A stretch of 64,000 bases of DNA from Clostridium ganghwense (GTDB lineage: Bacteria > Bacillota > Clostridia > Clostridiales > Clostridiaceae): assembly GCF_026735165.1 (NCBI RefSeq), contig NZ_JAPQES010000001.1, forward strand, positions 496,001 to 560,000. The letters are read 5' to 3'. Within the stretch, counting starts at the first letter, position 1, and each line of letters starts with the position of its first letter. The translations under genes were made by a program, and so were the position numbers. The notes under the pieces are model-generated. The model searched no databases, was not told the DNA's origin, and saw only the letters and a list, made by a program, of their open reading frames with translations. This document shows positions 35,201 through 43,992 of this stretch, one piece after another.

Positions 35201-35497
35201 AATTAGTCCCCCTCTAAATACTTTAAAATTTCATCGCTTGAATAATTATAATATATTTATTTTTCGTTCTTAAAACAAGTAACTTTTGTCATTATGTATA
35301 TATTACTATAGTCACCTTTATAAAATGATATATTAAGAGGTAATTTATTTATTACATTGTAGTAATAATTGGAAATCGGATGAAAAATAAAGGAATAATT
35401 AATTAATTGTCGAGTGTAAACAAAATAATCAGTAATTTGTGAAAAATCAAATTCTTGATTTAAATAAATTTAACTTTATATAAAAGGAGATGATAAT

Positions 35498-37195
35498 TTG
35501 AGATTAAATATTAAGCAAAAATTAACTATGAGTTTTGTCTTAATAATAACTATAATGTTAATAGTTAGTGGTACTTTATTATATGAATTATTTTCTATAG
35601 ATAAAGACTATAAAGTAATTGTTAATAAAAATGTACCAGTGGAAAAATATGTAGAGGAAATAAGGGCAATTAATTTAGAACAGGTTGCTGCTGTAAGAGC
35701 ATATATTCTTTATGACGATGAAAAGTTTCCACCATTATTTGAAGAACTTAATGGTAAATCAGAAGATATTTACATGAATATAGAGAAAAATATAGAAACA
35801 GATGTTTCAAAGAAACATTTGGTTAAGATAAAGGAAATACATGCAGAATATTCTAAAATAGCAAAGGATGTTTTTGCATTAGTGAAATCTAATAATGTAG
35901 AAGCTGCTGTTAAAAGAGCTTTTGATGGAAGAGAACATGTAAGACAAATAAAAGTTGCTACAGAAGAGTGGCTGGAATTTGTAGAAAGTTATGATCAAGG
36001 TATTATATCAAATATTAATCATTCCATTAGTAGAACAATAAAAATTAATATAATTATACTAATTTTTATTTTATTATTTGTTATTATTTTAGTATTATAT
36101 TTTATTAGAGATATATGTAATCCACTAAGTGAGCTCGTTACCCATGCCAATAGTATTTCAAATAGTGATTTAAGCTGTGAAATTTCAGAAAAATTACTTA
36201 AGAGAAAAGATGAACTAGGCGAACTTACAACTGCATTTGATAAAATGTCTAAAAATTTATGTAAATTAGTAGGAAACATAATAAAATCTTCTGAAGAAGT
36301 AGCAGAGTCTTCTGCATTACTTATGGATAATTCTAAAAAAACAGTAGTAGTATCACAAGAAATTGGGAAAAGTATTGACGGTATAGCACTTGGAGCATCA
36401 AATCAGGCAAGTAGTACTGAAGAAGGTTCCTTAAAAATAGATGAATTAGGTAATATTGTTGAAAGTAGTCAAGAATGCTTAAAAGAACTAAATGTTTCAT
36501 CAGATAAAGTAATGTTATTGATTAATGAAGGAATGGATATTATTAAATTATTAATGGAGAAAACTAATCGAGTAAATGAAGCTTCAAGAAAAGTTTACAG
36601 TGAAATTATAAAAACAAATGAAAGCTCTGAGTGTATATCACAGGCTAGTAGTGTGATATCATCAATAGCTGAACAGACAAATTTATTAGCTTTAAATGCA
36701 GCTATTGAGGCTGCTAGAGCTGGAGAACATGGTAAAGGATTTGCAGTTGTAGCTGAGGAGATACGAAAATTAGCTGAGCAATCTGCTGAATCAACCAGAG
36801 AAATTGATACAGTAGTAAAAGAGCTGCAGGATAATTCTAGAGAAGCAGTTGAAACTATGAAAGAAGTAGAGATTATTTCAAAAGAACAGGACGTAAGTGT
36901 TAAACATACTGAAGAAAAGTATAAAGGAGTAGCTGAGGCTATGTCTAACTCATATGAATTTATTAGAAAAACAAGTAATTTAGGCGAAGAAATAGCAAAT
37001 ATGAAAAATAATTTATTAAGTATTGTTCAAAATCTAGCAGCAATTGCTGAGGAAAATGCAGCAAGTACAGAGGAAGTAGCTGCATCAACAGAAGAACAGA
37101 CTACTTCGATAGATAGTATTTTGGAAGCAAGTGAAAATCTATCTAAGTTAGCTGAAAAATTACAAAATGAAGTTATCAAATTTAAGATTGTCTAA
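35498..37195 (+). CDS. Methyl-accepting chemotaxis protein, four-helix-bundle sensor
   Basis: 565 residues from a TTG start with AAAGGAGATGATAAT immediately upstream. TM1 about 11-30, a four-helix-bundle ligand domain about 32-180 (all helical, no Cache features), TM2 about 184-205, HAMP about 206-260, methyl-accepting domain with the tip [19 protein letters not shown] near 390. The C-terminus [15 protein letters not shown] carries the usual methylation pattern. Unlike the two Cache receptors, it belongs to the class that responds to small extracellular molecules by helix bundles. Isolated gene, followed by a terminator. Confidence 0.94.
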   Translation: MRLNIKQKLTMSFVLIITIMLIVSGTLLYELFSIDKDYKVIVNKNVPVEKYVEEIRAINLEQVAAVRAYILYDDEKFPPLFEELNGKSEDIYMNIEKNIETDVSKKHLVKIKEIHAEYSKIAKDVFALVKSNNVEAAVKRAFDGREHVRQIKVATEEWLEFVESYDQGIISNINHSISRTIKINIIILIFILLFVIILVLYFIRDICNPLSELVTHANSISNSDLSCEISEKLLKRKDELGELTTAFDKMSKNLCKLVGNIIKSSEEVAESSALLMDNSKKTVVVSQEIGKSIDGIALGASNQASSTEEGSLKIDELGNIVESSQECLKELNVSSDKVMLLINEGMDIIKLLMEKTNRVNEASRKVYSEIIKTNESSECISQASSVISSIAEQTNLLALNAAIEAARAGEHGKGFAVVAEEIRKLAEQSAESTREIDTVVKELQDNSREAVETMKEVEIISKEQDVSVKHTEEKYKGVAEAMSNSYEFIRKTSNLGEEIANMKNNLLSIVQNLAAIAEENAASTEEVAASTEEQTTSIDSILEASENLSKLAEKLQNEVIKFKIV

Positions 37196-37202
37196 AAACT
37201 CC

Positions 37203-37230
37203 CCGCAGTATCATGGTATACTGCGGTTTT
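37203..37230 (+). terminator. Terminator of the four-helix-bundle chemoreceptor
   Basis: CCGCAGTATC-ATG-GTATACTGCGG then TTTTTTA. Also usable by the opposing regulator gene. Confidence 0.92.
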
Positions 37231-37233
37231 TTA

Positions 37234-37929
37234 CTATTCATAAATATCACAAGCTAATTCTTCTAGCAAATCTCTGTTTAAAATAATTATTGAATCTTTT
37301 TCTTTTTTTATTATTTTTTGATTACATAATTTATTTATAGTTCTTGTTAAGTGTCTATAACTAGTTCCAAGCAAATCTGCCATCTCTGTTAGCTTATATG
37401 TAAAAATTCCATCTGTATTAGATGAATTATCACGATTAGGTGTAATGGCTAAAATATAACTAGCTAATCTATTTTCCAATGGATATAGAAGGTTAATTGA
37501 ACTTGATTTTGAAATTTTCTCTAACTTTCTTCCCAAGCTTTTACATATATATTTTAAAAACTTTGTATCATTAATTGCATTTTCCCTTAGATTATCCATT
37601 GCAATACCTATACATAGGGTATTTTCTACAACTTGAATATTAGAGCTAGTTATATCGCCCTCAATAAATTCAAGATCACCAATTACTTTTAACGGTTTAT
37701 AAAATTGTAATAACAAAGATCTTCCGTTTTTTAGCAAAGTATATACTTTCGCTTTTCCTTCAACTAAAAAATAAAAGTAATCTAATTTTTCATTAGATCT
37801 GCAAATATGGTCATTTTTATTAAATAAAATTAATTCCATATATTCTTTCATATCTTTCTCAAAAATATCTTCAATGTTATATTTCTCAATATAATATTCT
37901 AATTTGTTTTCATCATTTATTCTCAACAT
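37234..37929 (-). CDS. Crp/Fnr family regulator, YeiL-like
   Basis: 231 residues. Cyclic-nucleotide-type sensory domain (about 20-130, LDYFYFLVEGKAKVYTLLKNGRSLLLQFY) without the arginine-serine pair that binds cAMP, then a winged helix (about 165-225) with LTEMADLLGTSYRHLTRTINKLC. The LLGTSYRHLTR recognition helix is typical of the YeiL group. Divergent from the DUF606 transporter pair; a palindrome AGGACA-CA-TGTCCT lies in the gap and is probably its operator. It begins with ATG after AGGAGG. Confidence 0.88.
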   Translation of the reverse strand: MLRINDENKLEYYIEKYNIEDIFEKDMKEYMELILFNKNDHICRSNEKLDYFYFLVEGKAKVYTLLKNGRSLLLQFYKPLKVIGDLEFIEGDITSSNIQVVENTLCIGIAMDNLRENAINDTKFLKYICKSLGRKLEKISKSSSINLLYPLENRLASYILAITPNRDNSSNTDGIFTYKLTEMADLLGTSYRHLTRTINKLCNQKIIKKEKDSIIILNRDLLEELACDIYE

Positions 37930-37979
37930 TTACATTTTCCTCCTATCTTACTTATATTATAAACTATTTAATTGAATTT

Positions 37980-37993
37980 AGGACACATGTCCT
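37980..37993. promoter_or_regulatory. Palindromic operator between YeiL-like regulator and transporter genes
   Basis: AGGACA-CA-TGTCCT. On the minus strand it covers the -35 position for a TATAAT box near 37956-37961. Probable binding site of the adjacent Crp/Fnr regulator. Confidence 0.7.
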
Positions 37994-38063
37994 ATTAGTA
38001 TTGATTATTTATATGATATTTTAATTAAGCAAAAGAAAATAATTTGGAAATGGAGGACTTTAG

Positions 38064-38486
38064 ATGCACAAGTTATCAGCTGTGTTTATAGGCTTATTGA
38101 TTGCCATAATGGTAACCTTTAATGGATTTCTTGCAAAATATATGGATGATTATTTATCAGTATTAATAATTCATATAGTAGGATTTTTAGCAGTAAGTTT
38201 AATTTTAATCATTAGAAAAAAGAAATTTAATTTAAAACAAGGAATTCCTATTTATCTGTTTAGTGGAGGTGCTGTTGGAGTTTTTCTTGTACTTTTCAAT
38301 AATATATGTTTTAAACATATGGGAGTATCTTTAACATTATCTTTAGGTTTATTGGGACAATCAATCGCCTCAGTAATTATAGATCATTTTGGGTTATTAG
38401 GAATGGCTAAATACAAATTTAGGACTGAAAAATTAATAGGATTTTTCTTAATCTTTGTAGGAATAGTCGTAATGATAACATATTAG
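38064..38486 (+). CDS. DMT transporter subunit, DUF606/YdcZ family
   Basis: 140 residues, five membrane helices; MATFNGFLAKYMDDY-like start and GGAVGVFLVLFNNICFKHMG. DUF606 proteins act as pairs of small halves of a drug/metabolite transporter. Its partner starts 13 bases downstream. Regulated presumably by the divergent Crp/Fnr protein. Confidence 0.88.
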   Translation: MHKLSAVFIGLLIAIMVTFNGFLAKYMDDYLSVLIIHIVGFLAVSLILIIRKKKFNLKQGIPIYLFSGGAVGVFLVLFNNICFKHMGVSLTLSLGLLGQSIASVIIDHFGLLGMAKYKFRTEKLIGFFLIFVGIVVMITY

Positions 38487-38499
38487 GGAGGTAAACTGT

Positions 38500-38949
38500 A
38501 TGCTTTATATTATACTTGCATTTGCAGCTGGGTGTTTAGTTATTCTATCAATGATAATTAATTCTCATTTAGCAAAAAGAATTGGTGTATTTCAAGGAAC
38601 TTTTATAAACTATATAGTAGGTTTATTATTTACTGTTATAGTTTTACTATTTAGAAATAATGCTATAAATTTATCTTTTAATAATTTATCTCAAATTCCA
38701 TTTTGGGCTTATTTAGGTGGATTAATAGGTGTAATTGTTGTGGCCATATCCAATGTGATAATACCTAAAATCCCAACAATTTATTCAACTTTACTTATTT
38801 TTCTTGGACAACTTTTTACAGGTATTATTATAGATTCTTTTACAGGCAACTTAATTTCAAAAGGTAAGCTAATTGGTGGATTTTTGATTATAGCAGGATT
38901 GGTATATAACTTTAATGTTGATAAAAAACACTTAATTGAGAATGAATAA
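38500..38949 (+). CDS. DMT transporter subunit, DUF606/YdcZ family (second half)
   Basis: 149 residues, five membrane helices; MIINSHLAKRIGVFQGTFINYIVGL and YLGGLIGVIVVAISNVIIPK. Homologous to the preceding gene and in reverse order of helices it should form a heterodimer. GGAGG ribosome site 9 bases before ATG. Substrate unknown. Confidence 0.88.
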   Translation: MLYIILAFAAGCLVILSMIINSHLAKRIGVFQGTFINYIVGLLFTVIVLLFRNNAINLSFNNLSQIPFWAYLGGLIGVIVVAISNVIIPKIPTIYSTLLIFLGQLFTGIIIDSFTGNLISKGKLIGGFLIIAGLVYNFNVDKKHLIENE

Positions 38950-38950
38950 A

Positions 38951-39005
38951 TATAAGGACTAGATATAGATTTATATAAATAACAACTCTATATTCAGTCC
39001 TTATA
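38951..39005. terminator. Terminator between the transporter pair and the secreted protein gene
   Basis: TATAAGGACT (38951-38960) pairs with AGTCCTTATA (38996-39005), with a further inner stem ATATAG/CTATAT. Lies between convergent genes. Confidence 0.85.
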
Positions 39006-39032
39006 TTTTATCTTAGATTAATTTCTTACAAT

Positions 39033-40907
39033 TTACTTGTTTGCATTTTCAGTTTTTTCCTTATCAAACTCTTCAAGTTTATGTTGTTTCCAATCTAGTC
39101 CAAGTTTACTATAATCTATTTTGTTAATAGAAGTCTTTTTCCAGATGTCACTTACTGTACGTTTATTTTCAGTTGTCATATTTGCAACAGGTAAAGTTAC
39201 ACTTTGAGTATAAATATCTTTTCCTACTTTTATAATATGTGTATATTCATTTTCTAAATTTTCTAAATCATATGTCTTAGTTTCATCTGAATTTACAAAC
39301 TTCTTAATGGCATCCAAATTATATTCTTTTTCAATGTAATATAATTTAGCTCCATTATATTCAGCCGATTCAATCTTAACCTTTGCCAATCCCATACGAA
39401 TTTCATCGTCTTGCAATAAATATTTAGCTCTTTGTTCAATAATTTCCCTAATTTCGTTTGTATCCAATCCTGCAAACATATTTACACGCATATTACTTGC
39501 AGGTTCAGATGCTCTAACATGTTCATCATTGCTGACATGTCCTCTATATCCTGAACTATAGTAGAAATCCTCAAAATAGAAGTCATCATCGAAATCATAT
39601 CCGTTACTAGAAGTATTCCATCTCTTTGTTACTTTTGTTTCAAAATCATACTTTTTCATTTTTAGTTCTTTTGGAGCATTTAAATTTATTAATGATTTAG
39701 CTGAAACAATTTCTCCCAAATATTTGCTAAAGCATGTTTTGTCCAATTTAAATGAATTTAGCATATTTTCAAAACTGCTTCTCTTCTCAGTATCTTGATA
39801 TTTGTCTTCCATCATTGTTGCAGACACCAAATATTTGTATCCATTTCCTACAACATATACGTTGTGTACAATATAAGGTTTCTTAGTAACTGTTTTATAA
39901 CGAGTCACTACATGATGAACATTCATATTACCTTGTTTTTTTGATTCATTCTTCAATATATCGTAAGCTTCTTTATGATAATTAGTTTTTAATTCTTCTA
40001 TTTCTTTTTCTGCCCATTGTGAAGCAGTTTCACCATTTTTAGATGAACTGATTAGATTAACAGTAATTCCTTCAGGTACTTTAAACTCATCTTCATCCTC
40101 TTCTATACTCTTTGCTGCTTGATTTAGCTCTTCATCACTGTATACAGGACGAAAAGTTTGACAGCGAGCATCAGGTGAGCCTTCTAATTTCCAATAAGGA
40201 CTCATTACCATTTTCCAACCATAGCTTTTATTTTTATATTCTCTAGTAGTACTAACTGAATCTGATAGTTCCTTTATATATTTATTGTTTTTATCAAAAG
40301 AAAGTTTAAAAGAAGATGCCAATTTATCAAACATTTCTTCATGCTGCTTATAAAACTCACCTTTCATACTTATTGTTAAGTTATATATATAATTATTTGC
40401 TACATAGATTCTATTCTCAACATAATCTTTTAACTCGTCTTCTGGTTCCTGCATCATAAAGAAACTAAATTCTTTATTTGCTTTTATTATGCGAATATAT
40501 TTTTCTCCCCTACTATCTTTAGCAATATCTACAACAAATTCTTTATCCTCATCACGCCAAGGTCTATATCTTCTTGAGCTATTTTGCATTTTGTAAAGAA
40601 TCTCTTCTAAAGTTAGATTATCTTTATTCTTACTAACTTCTAACTCAACAGATGACTGATAACTTTTTGTAGACATATTAAAACTATTTACACGTTCTGA
40701 TTTATAAATAACCGCATCATCTGGTAGATGCATAGACCATTTATATATACAGCTACCTACTTCATTTTTCATCATATCTTTTTTATTTGAAAATACTTGA
40801 TATAAATCTATTTTTCCATCAGCGTCTTTAGCATATGCTACTGGAGCAACCACTCCAATAGATAAGCAAGCACAAATTATCATTGAAACGATCTTTTTCT
40901 TATTCAT
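39033..40907 (-). CDS. Secreted three-module protein of unknown function (partner of HtrA)
   Basis: 624 residues. Signal peptide about 1-26 (MNKKKIVSMIICACLSIGVV, cleavage after YA). The rest reads as three similar modules of about 180 residues. Each opens with a strand of the form 'Y-x-W-x-M/L-x-x-P' or equivalent (YKWSMHLPDDAV, YGWKMVMSPYWKL, LINLNAPKELKM) and closes with a helix such as MFDKLASSFKLSF, FENMLNSFKLDKT, TVSDIWKKTSINK. The layout resembles PsbP/MOG1/DUF1795-type beta-sandwich repeats, by inference. It follows the HtrA gene by 15 bases, so it is likely its substrate, adaptor or helper outside the membrane. Acidic linkers (FDDDFYFEDFYY) separate modules two and three. Confidence 0.78.
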   Translation of the reverse strand: MNKKKIVSMIICACLSIGVVAPVAYAKDADGKIDLYQVFSNKKDMMKNEVGSCIYKWSMHLPDDAVIYKSERVNSFNMSTKSYQSSVELEVSKNKDNLTLEEILYKMQNSSRRYRPWRDEDKEFVVDIAKDSRGEKYIRIIKANKEFSFFMMQEPEDELKDYVENRIYVANNYIYNLTISMKGEFYKQHEEMFDKLASSFKLSFDKNNKYIKELSDSVSTTREYKNKSYGWKMVMSPYWKLEGSPDARCQTFRPVYSDEELNQAAKSIEEDEDEFKVPEGITVNLISSSKNGETASQWAEKEIEELKTNYHKEAYDILKNESKKQGNMNVHHVVTRYKTVTKKPYIVHNVYVVGNGYKYLVSATMMEDKYQDTEKRSSFENMLNSFKLDKTCFSKYLGEIVSAKSLINLNAPKELKMKKYDFETKVTKRWNTSSNGYDFDDDFYFEDFYYSSGYRGHVSNDEHVRASEPASNMRVNMFAGLDTNEIREIIEQRAKYLLQDDEIRMGLAKVKIESAEYNGAKLYYIEKEYNLDAIKKFVNSDETKTYDLENLENEYTHIIKVGKDIYTQSVTLPVANMTTENKRTVSDIWKKTSINKIDYSKLGLDWKQHKLEEFDKEKTENANK

Positions 40908-40922
40908 ATTATTCCTCCTTTC

Positions 40923-41987
40923 CTATTTGATTCCTTCTTGTTTTTGCATTTCTTTTAATACTACTGAAACATCAATTTTTTTATTTTCTCTGCTAAATGT
41001 TAATTTTACTTTATCACCTGGTAAATGTTTCTTTAAAATCTCATTATATTGAGCAATAGATGTTATATCCTTACCATCTATTGCTTCAAGCATATCTCCT
41101 TCTTTTACCTGCTGTGAAGTCACTACCGCATCCTTTTGAATAGCTACTACTTTTAATCCTTGATTAGTTGGAAGTCCTAGCAATGCTGCCCAGTTTTCTT
41201 CAAACTCAATTCCTGTAAAGCATCTTTTTATTTTTCCAAATTTGTTATAGTGATCTAAAAAATAATTGATATTACCTACAGGAATAGAAAAATTCATTCC
41301 TTGATAAAACATATTTCCGAGTGTATTTATACCAACTAACTCACCATTCATATTAACAAGGGGTCCTCCACTATTTCCTGGATTAATAGCTGCATCCGTT
41401 TGCAAATACGTATAAGTACGGTCTACTGGTCTATTTAGTCCACTTACAATTCCTTTAGTGGCACTATTTCTGTAACCAAAAAATAAAGGAGTACCAATAG
41501 CTATAACTTCATTTCCAACTTTTATTTCCTTCTCATTTGCTAATTTTATAGGTTTCAAGTCTGTTCTATTAATCTTTAGCAATGCTAAGTCAATTTCTTT
41601 ATCTGCATATAAAAGTTTAGCTTTGTACACCTTTCCATCATATGTAACTACATAAATTTCATCTAAACCATCTATTACATGATTATTAGTTAATACTCTA
41701 CCATCTTTATTAACTACTACTCCTGATCCATGCTGTAGATTCTTAGGAAACTTTGTGTAAATCTGCTCTCTATCTTTAATTTTTGTATTTTTACCTATAA
41801 CAGCAACTACAGATTGATTTACTTGATCAATTACTTCTGATACTTTTTGCTTTTCTTTTTGTACTTTTTGAACTTGTTTTACTGTAGTTTCAACAGTTTT
41901 CTGTTGACCATCTGCTGCTAAAACTGGTGTGGTCATTGAAAGTGTCATACTGATGCTCAAAATAAACATCAAAAATCTTTTTTTCAT
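40923..41987 (-). CDS. HtrA/DegP-like secreted serine protease with PDZ domain
   Basis: 354 residues. Signal peptide about 1-25 (ending LAA). Trypsin-like catalytic triad H103 (TNNHVID), D133 (IDLALLKI) and S206 (PGNSGGPL). One PDZ domain about 265-345 (NQGLKVVAIQKDAVVTSQQV). Unlike the usual Gram-positive HtrA, which has an N-terminal transmembrane anchor, this one seems to be exported, with a coiled-coil-like linker about 28-60. It is the first gene of a two-gene operon with the three-module protein. Probable role: protein quality control or maturation at the cell surface. GGGGGG ribosome site. Confidence 0.92.
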   Translation of the reverse strand: MKKRFLMFILSISMTLSMTTPVLAADGQQKTVETTVKQVQKVQKEKQKVSEVIDQVNQSVVAVIGKNTKIKDREQIYTKFPKNLQHGSGVVVNKDGRVLTNNHVIDGLDEIYVVTYDGKVYKAKLLYADKEIDLALLKINRTDLKPIKLANEKEIKVGNEVIAIGTPLFFGYRNSATKGIVSGLNRPVDRTYTYLQTDAAINPGNSGGPLVNMNGELVGINTLGNMFYQGMNFSIPVGNINYFLDHYNKFGKIKRCFTGIEFEENWAALLGLPTNQGLKVVAIQKDAVVTSQQVKEGDMLEAIDGKDITSIAQYNEILKKHLPGDKVKLTFSRENKKIDVSVVLKEMQKQEGIK

Positions 41988-42252
41988 GATTACCCCCCCT
42001 ATATCTTTAACATTTATACTTATATTACCACTTTATGAAATATTTTTCCACAAATACATTTTTTTTAAATTATAATACAAATCATTTAAATACTTCAAAA
42101 TATTTTCTCGATTTTATCCACAATTTTAATATACTATGCTATCCTGTAACTAATAATTGATAATTGTAAAATATTATAGTAAAATTTGTATATAATGGTA
42201 ATTTTATTGAATTAAACTGCTATATTACCATACACTGGAGGAATAACTTAAT

Positions 42253-43956
42253 ATGAAAAAAAAATTTAATCTAAATAATTTGGGGTATATTTTTTGTTTG
42301 ATTTTTTTAATTTTACTATTTAATAAAAGTACATCTTTAGCACAAACTTCCCCCCAAAAACAAGTTCTCATTCTAAATTCTTATAATAGGGGATTTAAAT
42401 ATTCAGATGATATTGCCTTGGGAATACAAGTAACATTAAATAAAAGTGCACAAATTCCAAATATAATGATTGAATATATGGATACTAAAAGATATTGTGG
42501 ACAAGACTATTTTAAACAACTATATAATTTATATAACTTTAAATACGGTAATAAAAAATTTGATGTAATTATTGTAGTAGACAAGCCTGCTGTAGACTTC
42601 TTGCTAAAATACAGTGAAAATTTATTTCCCAATGTACCTGTAGTTTTTTCTGGAGTTAATACTTTAAATGATTCTATATTAATGAAAAAAGGTATGTTTA
42701 CAGGAATATTAGAAAATATTGTTATTAAAGATATTGTTAATGCAGCATTAAATATTAATCCTAATCTAAAACAAGTAAATGTACTTGTTGATAATATGAA
42801 CAGCAGTAATATTTATAAAAAATTAATAGATGAGTTAAAACCTTATTATAAAGATAAAATAATCTTTAATTTTATTCAAAGCTCAACCATCACAAAATTT
42901 GTAAAAGAAGTGGAAAATCTATCTAAAGATAACATTGTACTTCTTACCCCTATCTTTATGGATAATTACAATAATAATGTTGCTAAATCAAACGGTATCG
43001 ATTATATATGCAAAAAATCTCCTGTACCTGTATATAGTGCTTGGTCCTGTTACTTAAGTCACGGTATATTTGGTGGGAAAATACTTCATCAATATTTTTA
43101 TGGGTGCAATATAGCTAAAATAGCATTACGTATATTAAATGGAGAAAATGTTTTAGATATACCAATTGTTAAAGAATATAATTCACAATATATTTTTGAT
43201 TATTCTCAATTAAAAAAGTTTAATATAGATACTACTAAGTTACCTAAAGGCAGTAAAATTTTAAATCCCCCTAGTAATTCTTATTCTATACCTAAAAAAT
43301 TACTTATAAAAATTTCATTTGTAATTATATTAATTGAATTATTGATTATATTAATTTTGTTTTTTAATATACATAAACGTAAAAAAGCAGAATCTATGAT
43401 GTTAAAACATAAAAAACATATAGAAAAATTAAATAAGAAAGAATTTGAAATAACAAAATTAGCCTTTGAAGATGCACTTACTAATATACCTAATAGAAGA
43501 AGTATTCATAAAAATCTAAGATTGCTGATTCATGAAGCCAAAAATAAGAATATAAAATTTGGAATTATGTTTATAGATATAGATAAATTCAAATTTATCA
43601 ATGACACTCTAGGACACGATATTGGAGATGAACTTTTAATTGAATTTTCTGAAAGGTTAAAAGCTAGTATCAAAACTAATGATATCGTTGCACGTTTAGG
43701 TGGAGATGAATTTATGATTATACTAGATAATATTACCTCCTATAGTGAAATTAAAAGCTGTGCAAATAGAATACTTGAATCGATGAAAAAACCTTTTTTT
43801 CTCAATGAAGATGAATTTAACATTACATGCAGCGTTGGAATTTCTATATACCCTGAACACGGCATAGATATAAAAACATTGATTAAAAATGCTGATACAG
43901 CTTTGTATAAAGCCAAAAATAATGGGCGTAATAATTTTCAACTTTTCGATTCGTAA
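42253..43956 (+). CDS. Diguanylate cyclase-type GGDEF protein with ABC-substrate-binding sensor
   Basis: 567 residues. Signal/anchor helix about 12-28; extracytoplasmic domain about 35-330 of the ABC_sub_bind type (VLILNSYNRGFKYSDDI, VVDKPAVDFLLKYSENLFPNVPVVFSGVN), TM about 346-372, coiled linker, then GGDEF at 483-487 (RLGGDEFMIIL). The motif is canonical, so it should make c-di-GMP. The inhibitory RxxD site five residues earlier is changed to KTND, so product inhibition is probably lost. It diverges from the HtrA operon. The sensor type resembles those that bind small organic ligands in tripartite systems. GGAGG ribosome site. Confidence 0.9.
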   Translation: MKKKFNLNNLGYIFCLIFLILLFNKSTSLAQTSPQKQVLILNSYNRGFKYSDDIALGIQVTLNKSAQIPNIMIEYMDTKRYCGQDYFKQLYNLYNFKYGNKKFDVIIVVDKPAVDFLLKYSENLFPNVPVVFSGVNTLNDSILMKKGMFTGILENIVIKDIVNAALNINPNLKQVNVLVDNMNSSNIYKKLIDELKPYYKDKIIFNFIQSSTITKFVKEVENLSKDNIVLLTPIFMDNYNNNVAKSNGIDYICKKSPVPVYSAWSCYLSHGIFGGKILHQYFYGCNIAKIALRILNGENVLDIPIVKEYNSQYIFDYSQLKKFNIDTTKLPKGSKILNPPSNSYSIPKKLLIKISFVIILIELLIILILFFNIHKRKKAESMMLKHKKHIEKLNKKEFEITKLAFEDALTNIPNRRSIHKNLRLLIHEAKNKNIKFGIMFIDIDKFKFINDTLGHDIGDELLIEFSERLKASIKTNDIVARLGGDEFMIILDNITSYSEIKSCANRILESMKKPFFLNEDEFNITCSVGISIYPEHGIDIKTLIKNADTALYKAKNNGRNNFQLFDS

Positions 43957-43960
43957 AATT

Positions 43961-43992
43961 AGGGACAGTTCCCAAAAACTGTCCCCTATTTT
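43961..43992. terminator. Terminator between GGDEF gene and ABC-F gene
   Basis: AGGGACAGT / ACTGTCCC with an 8-base loop and A- and T-runs. Confidence 0.88.
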
